A stretch of DNA of 64,000 nt, from contig CM059972.1 in the NCBI GenBank assembly GCA_030490835.1, forward strand, positions 59,067,563 through 59,131,562, given 5' to 3'. Origin of the DNA: Annona cherimola (Eukaryota; Streptophyta; Magnoliopsida; Magnoliales; Annonaceae). Position numbers and translations under genes: made by a program. Under the pieces are notes generated by a model. The model saw nothing but the letters and a program-made list of their open reading frames with translations. It had not been told where the DNA came from and ran no database searches. Shown here piece after piece: positions 47,214 to 57,257 of the stretch (its first letter is position 1; every line of letters begins with the position of its first letter).

Positions 47214-49679
47214 CTTGATGCTCTTGATAATTGGAATTTGGTAACATATTTTGTGAACATTTTATACAAATTTGGTGGGTAATTAATTAAAATTAATATG
47301 AAATTTGGTTTAAAATGTGATTTTGCAACATTTGGGTATTAAATATTAATTTCAAGCAATTTCGTCAATTTTTTGGCTTGAGATTACATTTTATTTGTTG
47401 CTAAATATGTTTGAAATAATTTTTTATTTTGACAAATTAATGATTTAAATATTTTTATGCAGGGAAAACAAGTTGCACCAAGTGGGTCCCACATGGAAAT
47501 CAAATCATGAGCCATCCATTTCATCACCGGCTAATTAAACAAATCTCCACCGTCTATTGCATAAAATCCAGCCGTCCATCACATAGCTGCCCATTTATTT
47601 GCAGTAGACCAGATCCATCATAGCCGCCCATCTCTAAGCTGTCCACCGTTTAAAAAATTTCAGCATTGCATTTTTCCAGCTGCACATTAATTCATAGCTG
47701 CCCATCACGTTCATTGCAATACCTGTCAGTTGCCATTTGCATTTACGTGGCATTCTTTTTATGCATTAAAAAATTCAGATGTTGCTGCCCAAAATTCATC
47801 CACACCGTCCAACCATCTGTGCATTGTCTAATGTCTAAATTGACAAGTGCAATTCACGTGAATATACAAGCTGCCATACCCGTTCACAAATTCAGCAACA
47901 ATGCAGCATTTCATATCAATGCAGCAGCATGTATTTACGTGAAATGCATTTCATTTCAGCAACCCATTTAAGCCATGGACCCCACCAACCAGCCTACCCA
48001 TTCACGTGACTTCCCCATAAATCCATTAGCAGCAATTCTTGCACATGGACCCCACGAGCAGCTGCTGCCCACAATGCAATTAACGTCCAGCATAGCTGAA
48101 TGACCCATGCCCATTTTATAATTCAGCAAATGCATTTATCACTTCAGCTGCAAATTTATTCACGCACCTTGATTCCATTCAAAGCATCTGAAAATTCAGC
48201 AAATGCATTCTCATGATGGACCCCACCATGGCATTTAACGTGAAGAGATGCAAATGCATATGGAACGTGAATTAAAGCTGGGCAGCAGCAATGCAGCAAA
48301 AATGCACTTCACATGATTCCAGCAACAAATGAATTAATCCATGGACCCCACAACAGCTTCTCTCCATCACGTGAAGCAGCAGCAATGCAGAACTCCAAAT
48401 TGCAGTCAACGAGAATGAAGAATTCCAGCAGCACAATGCCCGTTCAACATCTAAGCAAGCTGCTGCTCACAATGCAACAAAATTCATTAAATACCTCACG
48501 TGAAATGCCATGCATTTCTAGCAACAAATGCATTAAGATGATCAGCAACATGCAGCAATTCACGTAAGAATGCATCAAGCATTCAAAACATGGCCCCACA
48601 TAAAAGGCTATAAAAATAGGAGTTCATCCGGGAGATAAGCAGAACATTAAGCATACACAATATTCCGCAGTAGATTTTTGAAAGACAGCATTCGGCAGAC
48701 GAAAAATTCCAAAGAGCAAGCTACAGAAAATTCCTGCAAAAATATCACTGCAAAATATTTTAGCAGGAATTTTAGAAGAAGATTAGAGAAAAATTCTGAG
48801 AAAGAAAGAGAGCAAAAGCAAGGTGGAGAGCATGGGCAAAAGGCAGATCGGCAAGTTGCGTGGAGCAGCCAACACACCATCGGGGCTTCAAACCAATAAG
48901 CTTTTCTATCTTTTCCCTTTTTAATTTTTGTTATCTTGTTTAAGATGGATTGTAATTTTATTTTTATTTTGAACTTAAACATGCTTGGCTAAATCCTAAA
49001 TCTAGGGTTTAGGATGTAGCATGTGTATAATGCAATGTGGTGTGGATTTTTAATTTATTTATGATGGATATTTTTGTTAATTTAATATCTTGTGATTTTT
49101 ATGTTTACTTTGTACACGGGCCCGTACTTTTGCATGATTCCATATATTAGGTGATGGAACCGAAAGGTGGAAATCTAATATATGAAAATCAAGATATTAA
49201 ACCTGAAAATCTAAGACCATGAAAATAGGCATGATAACCTTGAGGAATTACATGAACAAACAACAGAACTTAATGGATTCTAATTAACTTAATCCCATGA
49301 GAATAGGTGGTTAAGAAAATTAGGGTACATCTTGTAGGTTTCGAGAGAAGGTGCAAGGATAAATTATGATTTGTTCTCCTTTAACAAACAATATCCAAAT
49401 TAAATAATTATACCACTACCCGTTGCAAAATATGCATGTGAAACCCTAGACTCTAGGTATTTTCACTTTCGTTTTCTCTCCTCATTTTTAATTTGCACTT
49501 CTTCCCATTTTATTTATTTTCTTTCCCTTTTATTTACTGTATTTTCTCACCACTTTTCTATTTTATTTGCTATATTCTCTCCATATCCGGCACGAAAGCG
49601 TTTAAAAGCAAAATTTATAGTCCCGAATTCCCTGTGGATCGATAATTTATATACTACAATCTACGACCCATGCACTTGC
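47214..49679 (+). mobile_element. Solo LTR (47219-49674) inside the GRF gene
   Basis: Begins TGCTCTTGATAATTGG and ends CTACGACCCATGCA. The flanks CTTGA (47214-47218) and CTTGC (49675-49679) match four of five bases. A TATA box lies at 48609. The end block ATTCCCTGTGGATCGAT ... CACTTGCGG is of a type seen at plant LTR ends. Inside, 47480-48600 repeats short GCAGCA/CACGTGA/GCCCATT phrases. No gag or pol. The GRF frame restored across it is the best proof of its boundaries. Confidence 0.8.
48609..48618 (+). promoter_or_regulatory. Putative TATA box of the solo LTR
   Basis: TATAAAAATA after CATAAAAGGC, about 1.4 kb into the LTR: a plausible U3 promoter of the inserted retrotransposon. Confidence 0.5.
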
Positions 49680-50208
49680 GGTGAGATTGCGAACAACTCT
49701 TAACCAGCTCCATCTCTGTCTTATCCCTCCTTTCATTTGCTTCTCTCATCTCCAAGGTTCTCGTCTCTACGGTCTGTTTCAATTGATGCATTTCCATCAT
49801 ATGACGCTCCCTAATATCATCAACACAACGTATCAAGCCTCCCGTATCCAACACTATCTGCTCCTGATTGAACACCGAGACTTCGTCTTGGGATTGAACA
49901 TTAAGCGAAACATAGTCCTTTGAAGAAATCTCAGTTATTGGTGGGAAATCGTCATCAACCCATCTAAAAAACTTACAAGCATGGGAAGCATCCTACAAAA
50001 CACAAGCAAAATCAGTGATAATATATGCGAGAGTGAAATCTATACCGAATGAAAATATTTGACTTACACGATATTGTGGGCATCGAAGAAATCGCCGACC
50101 CGGATTTTTTACGGTATGGGAGGTCATCACTACAACTGGTAAACCACAAGAACAAGCACAAGTCCTACCTCCACGTGATCTAGTTCTTATACCCGAAGAT
50201 GTCATTTC

Positions 50209-52875
50209 ACATATGCCCACCTATCATTTCAAAAAGCAGAAAATATTCAATACAATATATACTTGTACTTATCAATTAGAGGTAACATGCAGACGAAGAG
50301 AAAAACTATAATGTAGGGTGGAGAACGAAAATATACCATGGCCTCGGCCTCGGCCAATAGAGGTGATGGAATCATTGCCAACTGAAGTGGACACATCAGT
50401 TGAACTTGGAACCTTGAAAGCGGGGTAATTCCTTTTGTCATGACCCACAACAAATTTTTTACATCCTCGACAAAATTTTTTTCCACCCCGTGAGACTTCT
50501 AAATGTCCTTTCATGCGTTTAGAAGATCTCCCTTTTGTGAGTGAAACATGTGCAGGCAAGATCTCGCACACCTGAGAACTCTGTGAAGCTATTGTGCCAT
50601 AACAACCACGTGCTTCATTAGCAACATTTGCACTTTCAACCTGGGTCATAAGGTTAAAGTTATCACTTGATACCACGATTGGACACCCTCCATCTACAAC
50701 TTCATCCCTACCAACAATCTCTGGACATGGTGGCTTAGGCATTGCAGAAAGCGCAGCAATCATCTTCTCCATAGTTTCTTTAATAACTTCATATGCATCT
50801 GGGTTATGCAAGGCTTCATTTCTTATATAAGACCACCACTTGGATAATGTGTGACTACGAACAGCAAGAGACTGCGTTCCTCTCTTGTCCATGGTTGTGG
50901 ATGGTCGTTTGAATTGAGATTTATCATCTTGCGTCCACCGTGGTAATATATGATATGGAGGGATGATTTTCATCTTTAAGAAACGGAACAATGTGATAAT
51001 ATGCCGACAGACAATACCAATCGACTCAAATTTCAAGCATGGGCATGAGGCAACCATTTCTTCTGCATTCCATGTTAAGATCTTCCGCTTGCTCTCATCT
51101 TCCCCCTCTAGCAAGAACACTTGCCACTGTTGAAGTGGCCCTTCACCTTCGGCCTTCTCCGCAATATAATACATACATTCAACAACTTCTCATTGGAATT
51201 CTAAGAAGACATTACAGGTATACACCTTTGCCATATGACCTTCAATGCTAAATTTAGTTCTTAACTCAGGATTGCCATAGAAAGTCTTGAATTCAGCATC
51301 AGCCTCCGCCTCACGCCTCCGTTCAAGTGCTCTGTCATAGCCATTTGAAAAATCAATTAAATTTGAATTCCGCAACACAAACCCATCAAAGAAAGCATTA
51401 ATACTCTCACTTCGTTGAGTGGTTCTCATGCCAGCTGAGAATACTTTTCTTGTGTAAGTAGAAATCCATATTTGGCGAATCTCATACATATGTCGCAATC
51501 ACGAATTCTCGTGCAATTAGAACTCTTCTATCATTGCTTGCCAAGTGCTCTCAAATTCTTCCTCGCTATTGGTACCGAACAAACAGTAGTTCCATTTTGT
51601 CTTAAATGTAGGATGTTGGTGGATGATATGAGAAAGCTTCTCTGGCAATTTCTTATGAATATGCCACAAACATAATAAATGGTTAGTATTTGAAAATTTG
51701 TTGCTATTGCTGCTCCTATTGCTGCATCTTGATCTGTAATAATTGTTTTTGGATGAACTCCACCCACTGCATCTAACCAAGTTTGAAATAACCACTTGAA
51801 ATCATCAATTGTTTCCCCAAAAAAGTAAGCCTGCACCAAATAAGCATGTCCGTTTGTGGTGATTGACGCCAACAAATGGACCAAATGGCATATCATACTC
51901 ATTCGTTTTGTATGTAGTGTCGAAACAGACAACATCACCGAATACCATATAGTCTTCTTTTGATTTTCCATCAATCCAAAAACATGAGGTGAATCTCATA
52001 TCCTCATCAACTTGGATTTCATAGGAGAAATGACTATCATCACGACTCTTTATTTGAAACATGTGCAGTAGAATATTTGCATCATTCCCGTACATAATTT
52101 GATGCTTTCTTCGCAGAGCATTCCTAGCGTCCCTTGCTGAATATTAGCGGTGAGAAGATCTGCCTGCTTCTTTCATCATAAAATCAATGGATCTCGCAAC
52201 TCCAACTCCAGATGTTTTTAAAGACAAGATTATACTTAGGTCATCCTCTGTCAATTTCTTATGTGATCGCAATTTATGAGTCTTTGTAGGGGTACAAAGA
52301 GCATGATTATGTGTCTCTACAAATTGAGACACATAATATACATTTTTTTCCACATTTAAATTCACATATAGCTTAGCAGGGCATGAGCAACATCTGATAA
52401 ATGCAATCTTCTGTTTGCTTGGATCTTGATTTCTTGCCTTTTTTTTCAGACCAACCAGCCTTAGAACATCTTAAAACACGCCTACCAATTGCCCCAGACT
52501 TTAACTTACGAGTGCTGTCCTTTCTAACACGAAACCCACAATGCCAAGCGTAAGTGTTATAAAAATTAAAAGTTTCTTCTAGAGACACAAACTCCATGCC
52601 AACTTTTGGTTTCAATTCCCTTGCAACATCAACCATAAACAACCTGTCTGTATTCTGAATACCACCTACGTTGACTTCTTCAGTAGATGCTTCCTCCCCA
52701 TCCGACAGATTCACTGAACCCCCTTCAAAGGCTACCTTATCCTCGGGTACATGAGCTACTGATGTGACACCACTAAAGCTTCTACTTCCGCATTCATTGG
52801 ATCAGGTATCATTGTGCGGAAATCATTTTGTATCAAACCTTGGTTATTTTCATCAGTTCTCATATATTCTTTCAT
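50209..52875 (-). pseudogene. FAR1/FHY3-type MULE transposase, decayed
   Basis: Starts MKEYMRTDENNQGLIQ (ATG at 52873-52875). FAR1 zinc domain: GMEFVSLEETFNFYNTYAW ... GFRVRKDSTRK ... CCSCPAKL ... FVETHNH (about 52620-52290). MULE DDE core: CFDTTYK (D at about 51920), IITDQDAAIG (D at about 51733), and EEEFESTWQAMIEEF (E near 51540). FSAGMRTTQRSESINAFFDG follows. SWIM finger: CPCLKFESIGIVCRH (51045-51001). The tail has CRGCKKFVVGHDKRNYP and GRGRGHG. The likely last intron is 50336-50221. Lesions: a frameshift in the A8 tract (52439-52446), TAA at 52142-52144, a shift near 51826, a shift near 51700, and TGA at 51190-51192. Several shifts lie in homopolymers, so sequencing error should be excluded. 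Domesticated FAR1 genes lack flanking TIRs; this one has them, so it is the element's transposase. Confidence 0.9.
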
Positions 52876-53534
52876 AACTAATAAGGACAAATACTCTGGT
52901 AACAACAACAATTCCAAATGAAATTGAAGTTTTCAATGATATACTCAAACTACAATACATGATAAATAAAGCATTCAAAGTCCTGCCATTGAAAAAAGAG
53001 AAAAAAAAACTAGCAGAAAAGCATGAGCGGTAAAACTGTTGATTATCATTATAACTTGGAAGACTTCTTTTTGTTGACAGTTAAAAAAAGGCTTTTTTTT
53101 TCCTTTTTTTTGGCTATTGTCGTCATTATTTTTTGAATTCGTTAATCAGAAAACGTAAATACATTTTTTTGGCTGGGACTGCAATTTTAGAAACTATAAT
53201 GCCAGGTCATGGAAGTTCGTTTGTCGTAGTCATTTATTGCCAAGAAATTGGAATCCAGTTCCTGCGAGACAAAGAACTGCTAATTCTAATGTGGGGGATC
53301 TTGAAGGCCAAATATGGCTTAAGAATCTTTTCATGGCCTGGCCGGGAATTTCAAATGCATTTTGGACCACTTGGAGATTCGAAGCTGGAGTGAATGGAAT
53401 CAAGAAGTGCGGTTCTTGGAAGAGGAATGCAATTCCAAAATTCAAAAATTCCAAAATTCCAAACGACCGTACACAAGTGGTCATTTCATCAACGACATTT
53501 GCATTTTGGAGGGAGAAATCGAGAGAGAAGAGGT
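52876..53534. other. MULE interior between the transposase start and the right TIR
   Basis: About 660 bases, expected to hold the transposase promoter on the minus strand. It includes T-rich stretches (53085-53130) and a non-coding region with repeated AATTCCAAAA/TTCAAAAATTCC at 53428-53460. No further gene seen. Confidence 0.45.
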
Positions 53535-54116
53535 CTCACTTAAATCTGGCTGAATCTGGAAGGGAGTTTAGCCGATTGCCAGCGTAGAGAGGCCAGAGAG
53601 GAGAGAGGCAACAAAGACCAGAATTTGGAAGGGGGGAGATCTGCCGATTGCCGGCGCAAAGAGGTCGTAGAGGAGAGAGGCGACAATGGGGAGTTGCTGT
53701 CGACGGAAGGGGGAGAGAGAGAGGGCTGACAGAGCTGCTGTCGACGGCAGGGGGAGAGAGAGAGAATGCCGGTGGAGCTGCTGTCGACGGAAGGGGGAGA
53801 GAGAGAGGGCCGGCGGAGAACGCCTGCAGACAGGGAGAGCTCGCTGGAAGCTCGCAAGGACGCAAGGAGATCATCACAGGGAGATCGTTCGAGCGTCCTC
53901 ACAGGATTGTAAACGGGTCGCAGGGAGATCGTGCGGGACTTTTTTGAATTATTCTGCATCGCCTTTTCCGTATCCGCTGGAAGTCGAAGGGAGCTCGCAG
54001 TAAAATTTCCATCACGCGGCTGTCGTTCGTCCCGCTCAATCCAACAGCATGTGGGCAGCTTGCGGGCAGCGGACGCAGTCCGCGGGACTTAGCCCGGATG
54101 CGGAGAATCACCTCTC
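53535..54116. repeat. MULE right terminal inverted repeat
   Basis: Reverse complement of the left TIR with an extra block (53575-53660, a second 'GGCCAGAGAGGAGAGAGGCAAC' type unit). Ends ...GAATCACCTCTC. Confidence 0.9.
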
Positions 54117-54159
54117 TCTCTATATATATATATGTGAAAGATATTCCAATGCATGTAAA

Positions 54160-54520
54160 TGCACAGTAACTTATAGTGCATTTGGCTCAAAATGAGTCAT
54201 AAATGATCATAAAATGTACATCTACTCCAGCCATTATATTTAAAATTGTTTCTTTTATTAGCATACCAATTTTCATTCAAATTGGATATTTTCATTCAAA
54301 TTGGATATGTGCATGAACCCTATCTAAAAATGGTACAAAATCAACATAATAAAAATAAATTGATGTAAATACCAAATTTCAAGTTGTTTCTTTTTAACAT
54401 GTAAACTATCTAAGATATAATTTATATATCGATAAAAAATTATATAAAGTATTAACACATTTAAATGCATGTAGGACCCATTTTGAGCCAAACGTACCTT
54501 AACTTATGGTGCATGTAACT
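54160..54520. repeat. MITE-like inverted-repeat element, right of the MULE
   Basis: Left end AGTAACTTATAGTGCATTTG GCTC is mirrored by GAGCCAAACGTACC ... ACTTATGGTGCATGTAACT. Same family as 44285-44646. Non-coding. Confidence 0.72.
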
Positions 54521-54545
54521 GTACTAGAACATCTCTCTCTATACA

Positions 54546-55086
54546 TACATATATAAGCCTTCGATTCTATGTAACTATGCAACTAGGTTACATAGAAGCG
54601 GTCCCATGTAACCCTTTAATTTTTAAGATATTGATAATTGATTTAAAATTTAATCCAATCATTGTATGTAACATCACTTGTTTATCTAGGAGACTAAGTT
54701 TTATCCAAAAAAAGTATGTAAATGGGCTACATTTGCTCAAAAAAAAATATATTCATGTGTAGATTAAGAAAAATGTATAGTTTCATTCACACATATTAGA
54801 ATGTAATAATACTTTATAGAATTCTATATCCATATAATAGAGATATTTTAGATGATTTAAATGTTGAAAAAATTACTTTAAAATTGATATTTTTGCATTA
54901 AATTATTTTTATTATATTTACGCATTTATAGATAGGACCCATATACAGTGAAATTTAAAAAATAAAAGGGTTTACAAGATACTATAAATAATACTAAATA
55001 CTATGGATGGAGTAGATTTTCTATCAACCATCAAAATTTTCAAAATAGAGGGGATTATATAAAAAAGGGGGTTTCATAGAAGTGGG

Positions 55087-55088
<2 letters not shown>
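54546..55088. repeat. MITE-like inverted-repeat element
   Basis: Left: GGTTACATAGAAGCGGTCCC, then ATGTAACCCTTTAATTTTTA. Right: ...TCAAAATTTTCAAAATAGAG GGG ... TTTCATAGAAGTGGGACC. The ends face each other with the 'TAGAAG(C/T)GG(T/G)' phrase. AT-rich and non-coding. Confidence 0.6.

Positions 55089-55089
<1 letters not shown>

Positions 55090-55148
<59 letters not shown>
55090..55148. repeat. (TA)n(GA)n compound microsatellite
   Basis: About 16 TA units followed by about 14 GA units, a typical insertion neighbourhood for the MITE-like copies here. Confidence 0.95.
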
Positions 55149-55491
55149 TTGTTCTGGTGCAGCTCCATTGCACTGGAATAGTGGTACATTTGATAAAAAA
55201 GAGTCTCGCACATATTAGAATGCAATAAAAATTTATACAATTATTTATCTTTATATAAATTTTTTAGAAAATGGTTTACTTATTGAAAAAACACTTTAAA
55301 GTAGTTATTTACGTCATCAAACTATTTTATTACGTTAAATTTGTACAATTTTATATGGGGTCCACACACATATCCGATTTGGATGAAAATTGATATGGTG
55401 ATAGAATACATTATTCTAAATATAATGGGTAGAGTAAATTTTAATTTTATAACCATGTGGGGACTATTTCAATGTCACTACTTGAATATTC

Positions 55492-55523
<32 letters not shown>

Positions 55524-56330
55524 GCTCCGTTGCTATGAAATCCCTTTTCTATTTAACCCCTTCCATTTTTAAAGTCTTGATACTTGATAAAAATTCACTC
55601 TATTTATTGTATTTAGCATCATTTATAGTATCTTGAATTTTTTTTATTTTTTTAATTTCACTATACATGGGTTCCATATAGAAATGTGTAAAATCAACAT
55701 AATAAAATAATTCAATACCGAAATATCAATTATAAAGTAATTTTTTCAACATCTAAACCATCTTAAATATCACTACTATGTGGATAAATAATTACATAAA
55801 GTATCATTACATTCTAATACATGTATGAAAGGATTTAAGTATTTTTTATAATTTAAACATGAATGTATAAATTTTTGAGAAAATGTGGCCCATCCATATA
55901 CTTGATTTGGATGAAACTTGGTCTTTTAACTAAAGAAATGATGTTAAACACAATGAATGAATTAGATTTTCCATCAAAGATTAAAATTTAAAGGGATTAC
56001 ATGGATGTAAATTGGTTACATAGAAGTGCAACGCTATATATATTTATGAAAGGTTACTTAGAAGTTGAGTCATGTAACCCTTTCAAAATTAAGATTTTAA
56101 TCCTTGATGAAAAATACAATTTATTTATTATATTTAACATCCTTTATTTATCTAGGATACCAAATTTCATCCCAATCAAGTAAGCTTATAGGACACATTT
56201 GTTTAAAAATATATATTCATGTGTAATGCTAAAATATAAAATTTAAAGTAGTATTTTTGACATTTAAACCGTCCAAAATATCATTTCTATGTAAGTAAAT
56301 GATTCTATGTTGGTCCCATAAAATCTCTCT
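55149..56330. repeat. Cluster of further MITE-like copies
   Basis: 55149-55530 begins TTGTTCTGGTGCAGCTCCAT and ends in a TA run then TAGCTCCGTTGC. 55535-56030 has ends ACCCCTTCCATTTTTAAAGT and TTTAAAGGGATTACATGGAT facing each other. 56043-56330 begins GGTTACTTAGAAGTTGAGTC and its far end is not clear. All share the phrase 'TTTATTGTATTTA(G/A)CATC' in the body. Non-coding. Confidence 0.55.
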
Positions 56331-56989
56331 TTTAAACAATGAAGATACTAGTATGATAAATGCTTTTAGAATAACACAAGTTAATCCAAAATACGCAAAA
56401 GGAATAAGTAAGCATAGTGGTTCAGTCACCCACATACCTACTCTACTCTCCAAGTAAAACAACTTGAGTTTCACTCATCAACTTTGATGCACAAATTATA
56501 GTAGTACAGTCAATTTGACTATCTTCTGGATTGATGCTAAGCTTTAGGTAGGCTTGTGAAACAACCTCTTGGTTTGATCACAATCAAGACAAAGGTGATA
56601 CAAAGTTCAAAAATAAAAGTAAAGTCAAACCAGATTTAGCACTTCTGCATCTGTAGCATACTTCATTTGAATGACAACTTAAATGTTTGAATCAATACAA
56701 CCTCTCTTGAAAAAATCATTCTTTATAAAGGAACAACTCTTGAGTCATCAATCTTGAACACTGGATGTGGTTGTCTTACATCCTCATTTCCTCTGCCATG
56801 TCCTCCTTTTAAAACCTTTGGATCCCTTTATTGATCATATGCTTGCTTTAAGAAAGATTAATTTAATTTTGATGATTAACAAACAATTGAAATATCACTA
56901 AAAAGATCTAATGAATTTGTGTAAGTATGCTCAAATATTTTGTCTCCAATTATAAGTATGAAAATAAAAATGTGAAATAATATATAGCA
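56331..56989. other. Unassigned sequence, possible LTR fragment
   Basis: No gene found. AAGCATAGTGGTTCAGTCAC and CCTACTCTACTCTCCAAGTA (56412-56456) have the flavour of a retrotransposon LTR, but I cannot place the ends. Confidence 0.3.
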
Positions 56990-57257
56990 AGTTCAGCAAA
57001 GTGAAGTCTCAGCCCAAGAAGTTCCAAAGCCAAGTCAACTTTGCCTGCAACTTCGGACAGACAGCAAAGTAAAGTCCCAACCCAAGTTGATTTTACTTGC
57101 GACTTAGATGAAGTCTCAACCCAAGTCGACTTTGCCCGCGACTTCAAAAGCAAAATTTTGGACACCAAGTGGACAACAAGTTTTAACCAAAGTGAAGTCG
57201 CAACCTAAGTCGACTTCACCCATCTCAAGTTGACTCCACTCATCCCAAGTCGACTCC
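56990..57257. repeat. Palindromic AAGTCGACTT-type repeats
   Basis: About six imperfect units of the kind GAAGTC(T/G)CAACCCAAGTCGACTTTGCC. One forms a perfect 9-bp stem, GTGAAGTCG (57192-57200) with CGACTTCAC (57211-57219). Ends abruptly at the E3 LTR start. Confidence 0.8.

Larger units (their letters stand above)
47145..50205 (-). pseudogene. GRF zinc-finger / coiled-coil / C-terminal membrane-anchor gene, split by a solo LTR
   Basis: Exon 1 (50205-50068, 46 codons) starts MTSSGIRTRSRGGRTC and holds the first half of a GRF finger: CSCG ... TVKNPGRRFLRCP. Its donor is CGT|GTAAGTC. Exon 2 (49992-49675) completes the finger, CKFFRWVDDD, then has an acidic linker and a charged helix (RERHMMEMHQLKQTVETRTL) likely to form a coiled coil. 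A solo LTR (47219-49674) interrupts. Removing it and one target copy continues the frame into KKNEVLLVMLCGLVLVIVVY and a stop at 47145-47147, a single C-terminal membrane helix. The total is about 174 codons. GRF fingers bind single-stranded nucleic acid in other proteins; the role here is unknown. Apart from the LTR I see no stop, so this gene is better preserved than the transposase. Confidence 0.85.
44690..54116 (-). mobile_element. Mutator-like element (MULE), 9.4 kb, with long TIRs
   Basis: Both ends start GAGAGGTGATTCTC and match at all but two of the first 48 bases. The inverted similarity extends for about 0.5 kb. Between the TIRs lie a PPR fragment (+), a GRF zinc-finger gene (-) and a FAR1-type transposase (-) reading away from the right TIR. 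Long TIRs plus a MULE transposase identify the superfamily. The expected 9-11-bp target duplication cannot be proved because the element sits in a TA microsatellite. The transposase is broken, so the copy is not autonomous now. Confidence 0.9.

Noticed and set aside
52873..54116. Extending the FAR1 gene into the right TIR
   Set aside because: The first ATG with plausible N-terminal sequence is at 52875; upstream frames are short and the TIR frames are repeat-derived.
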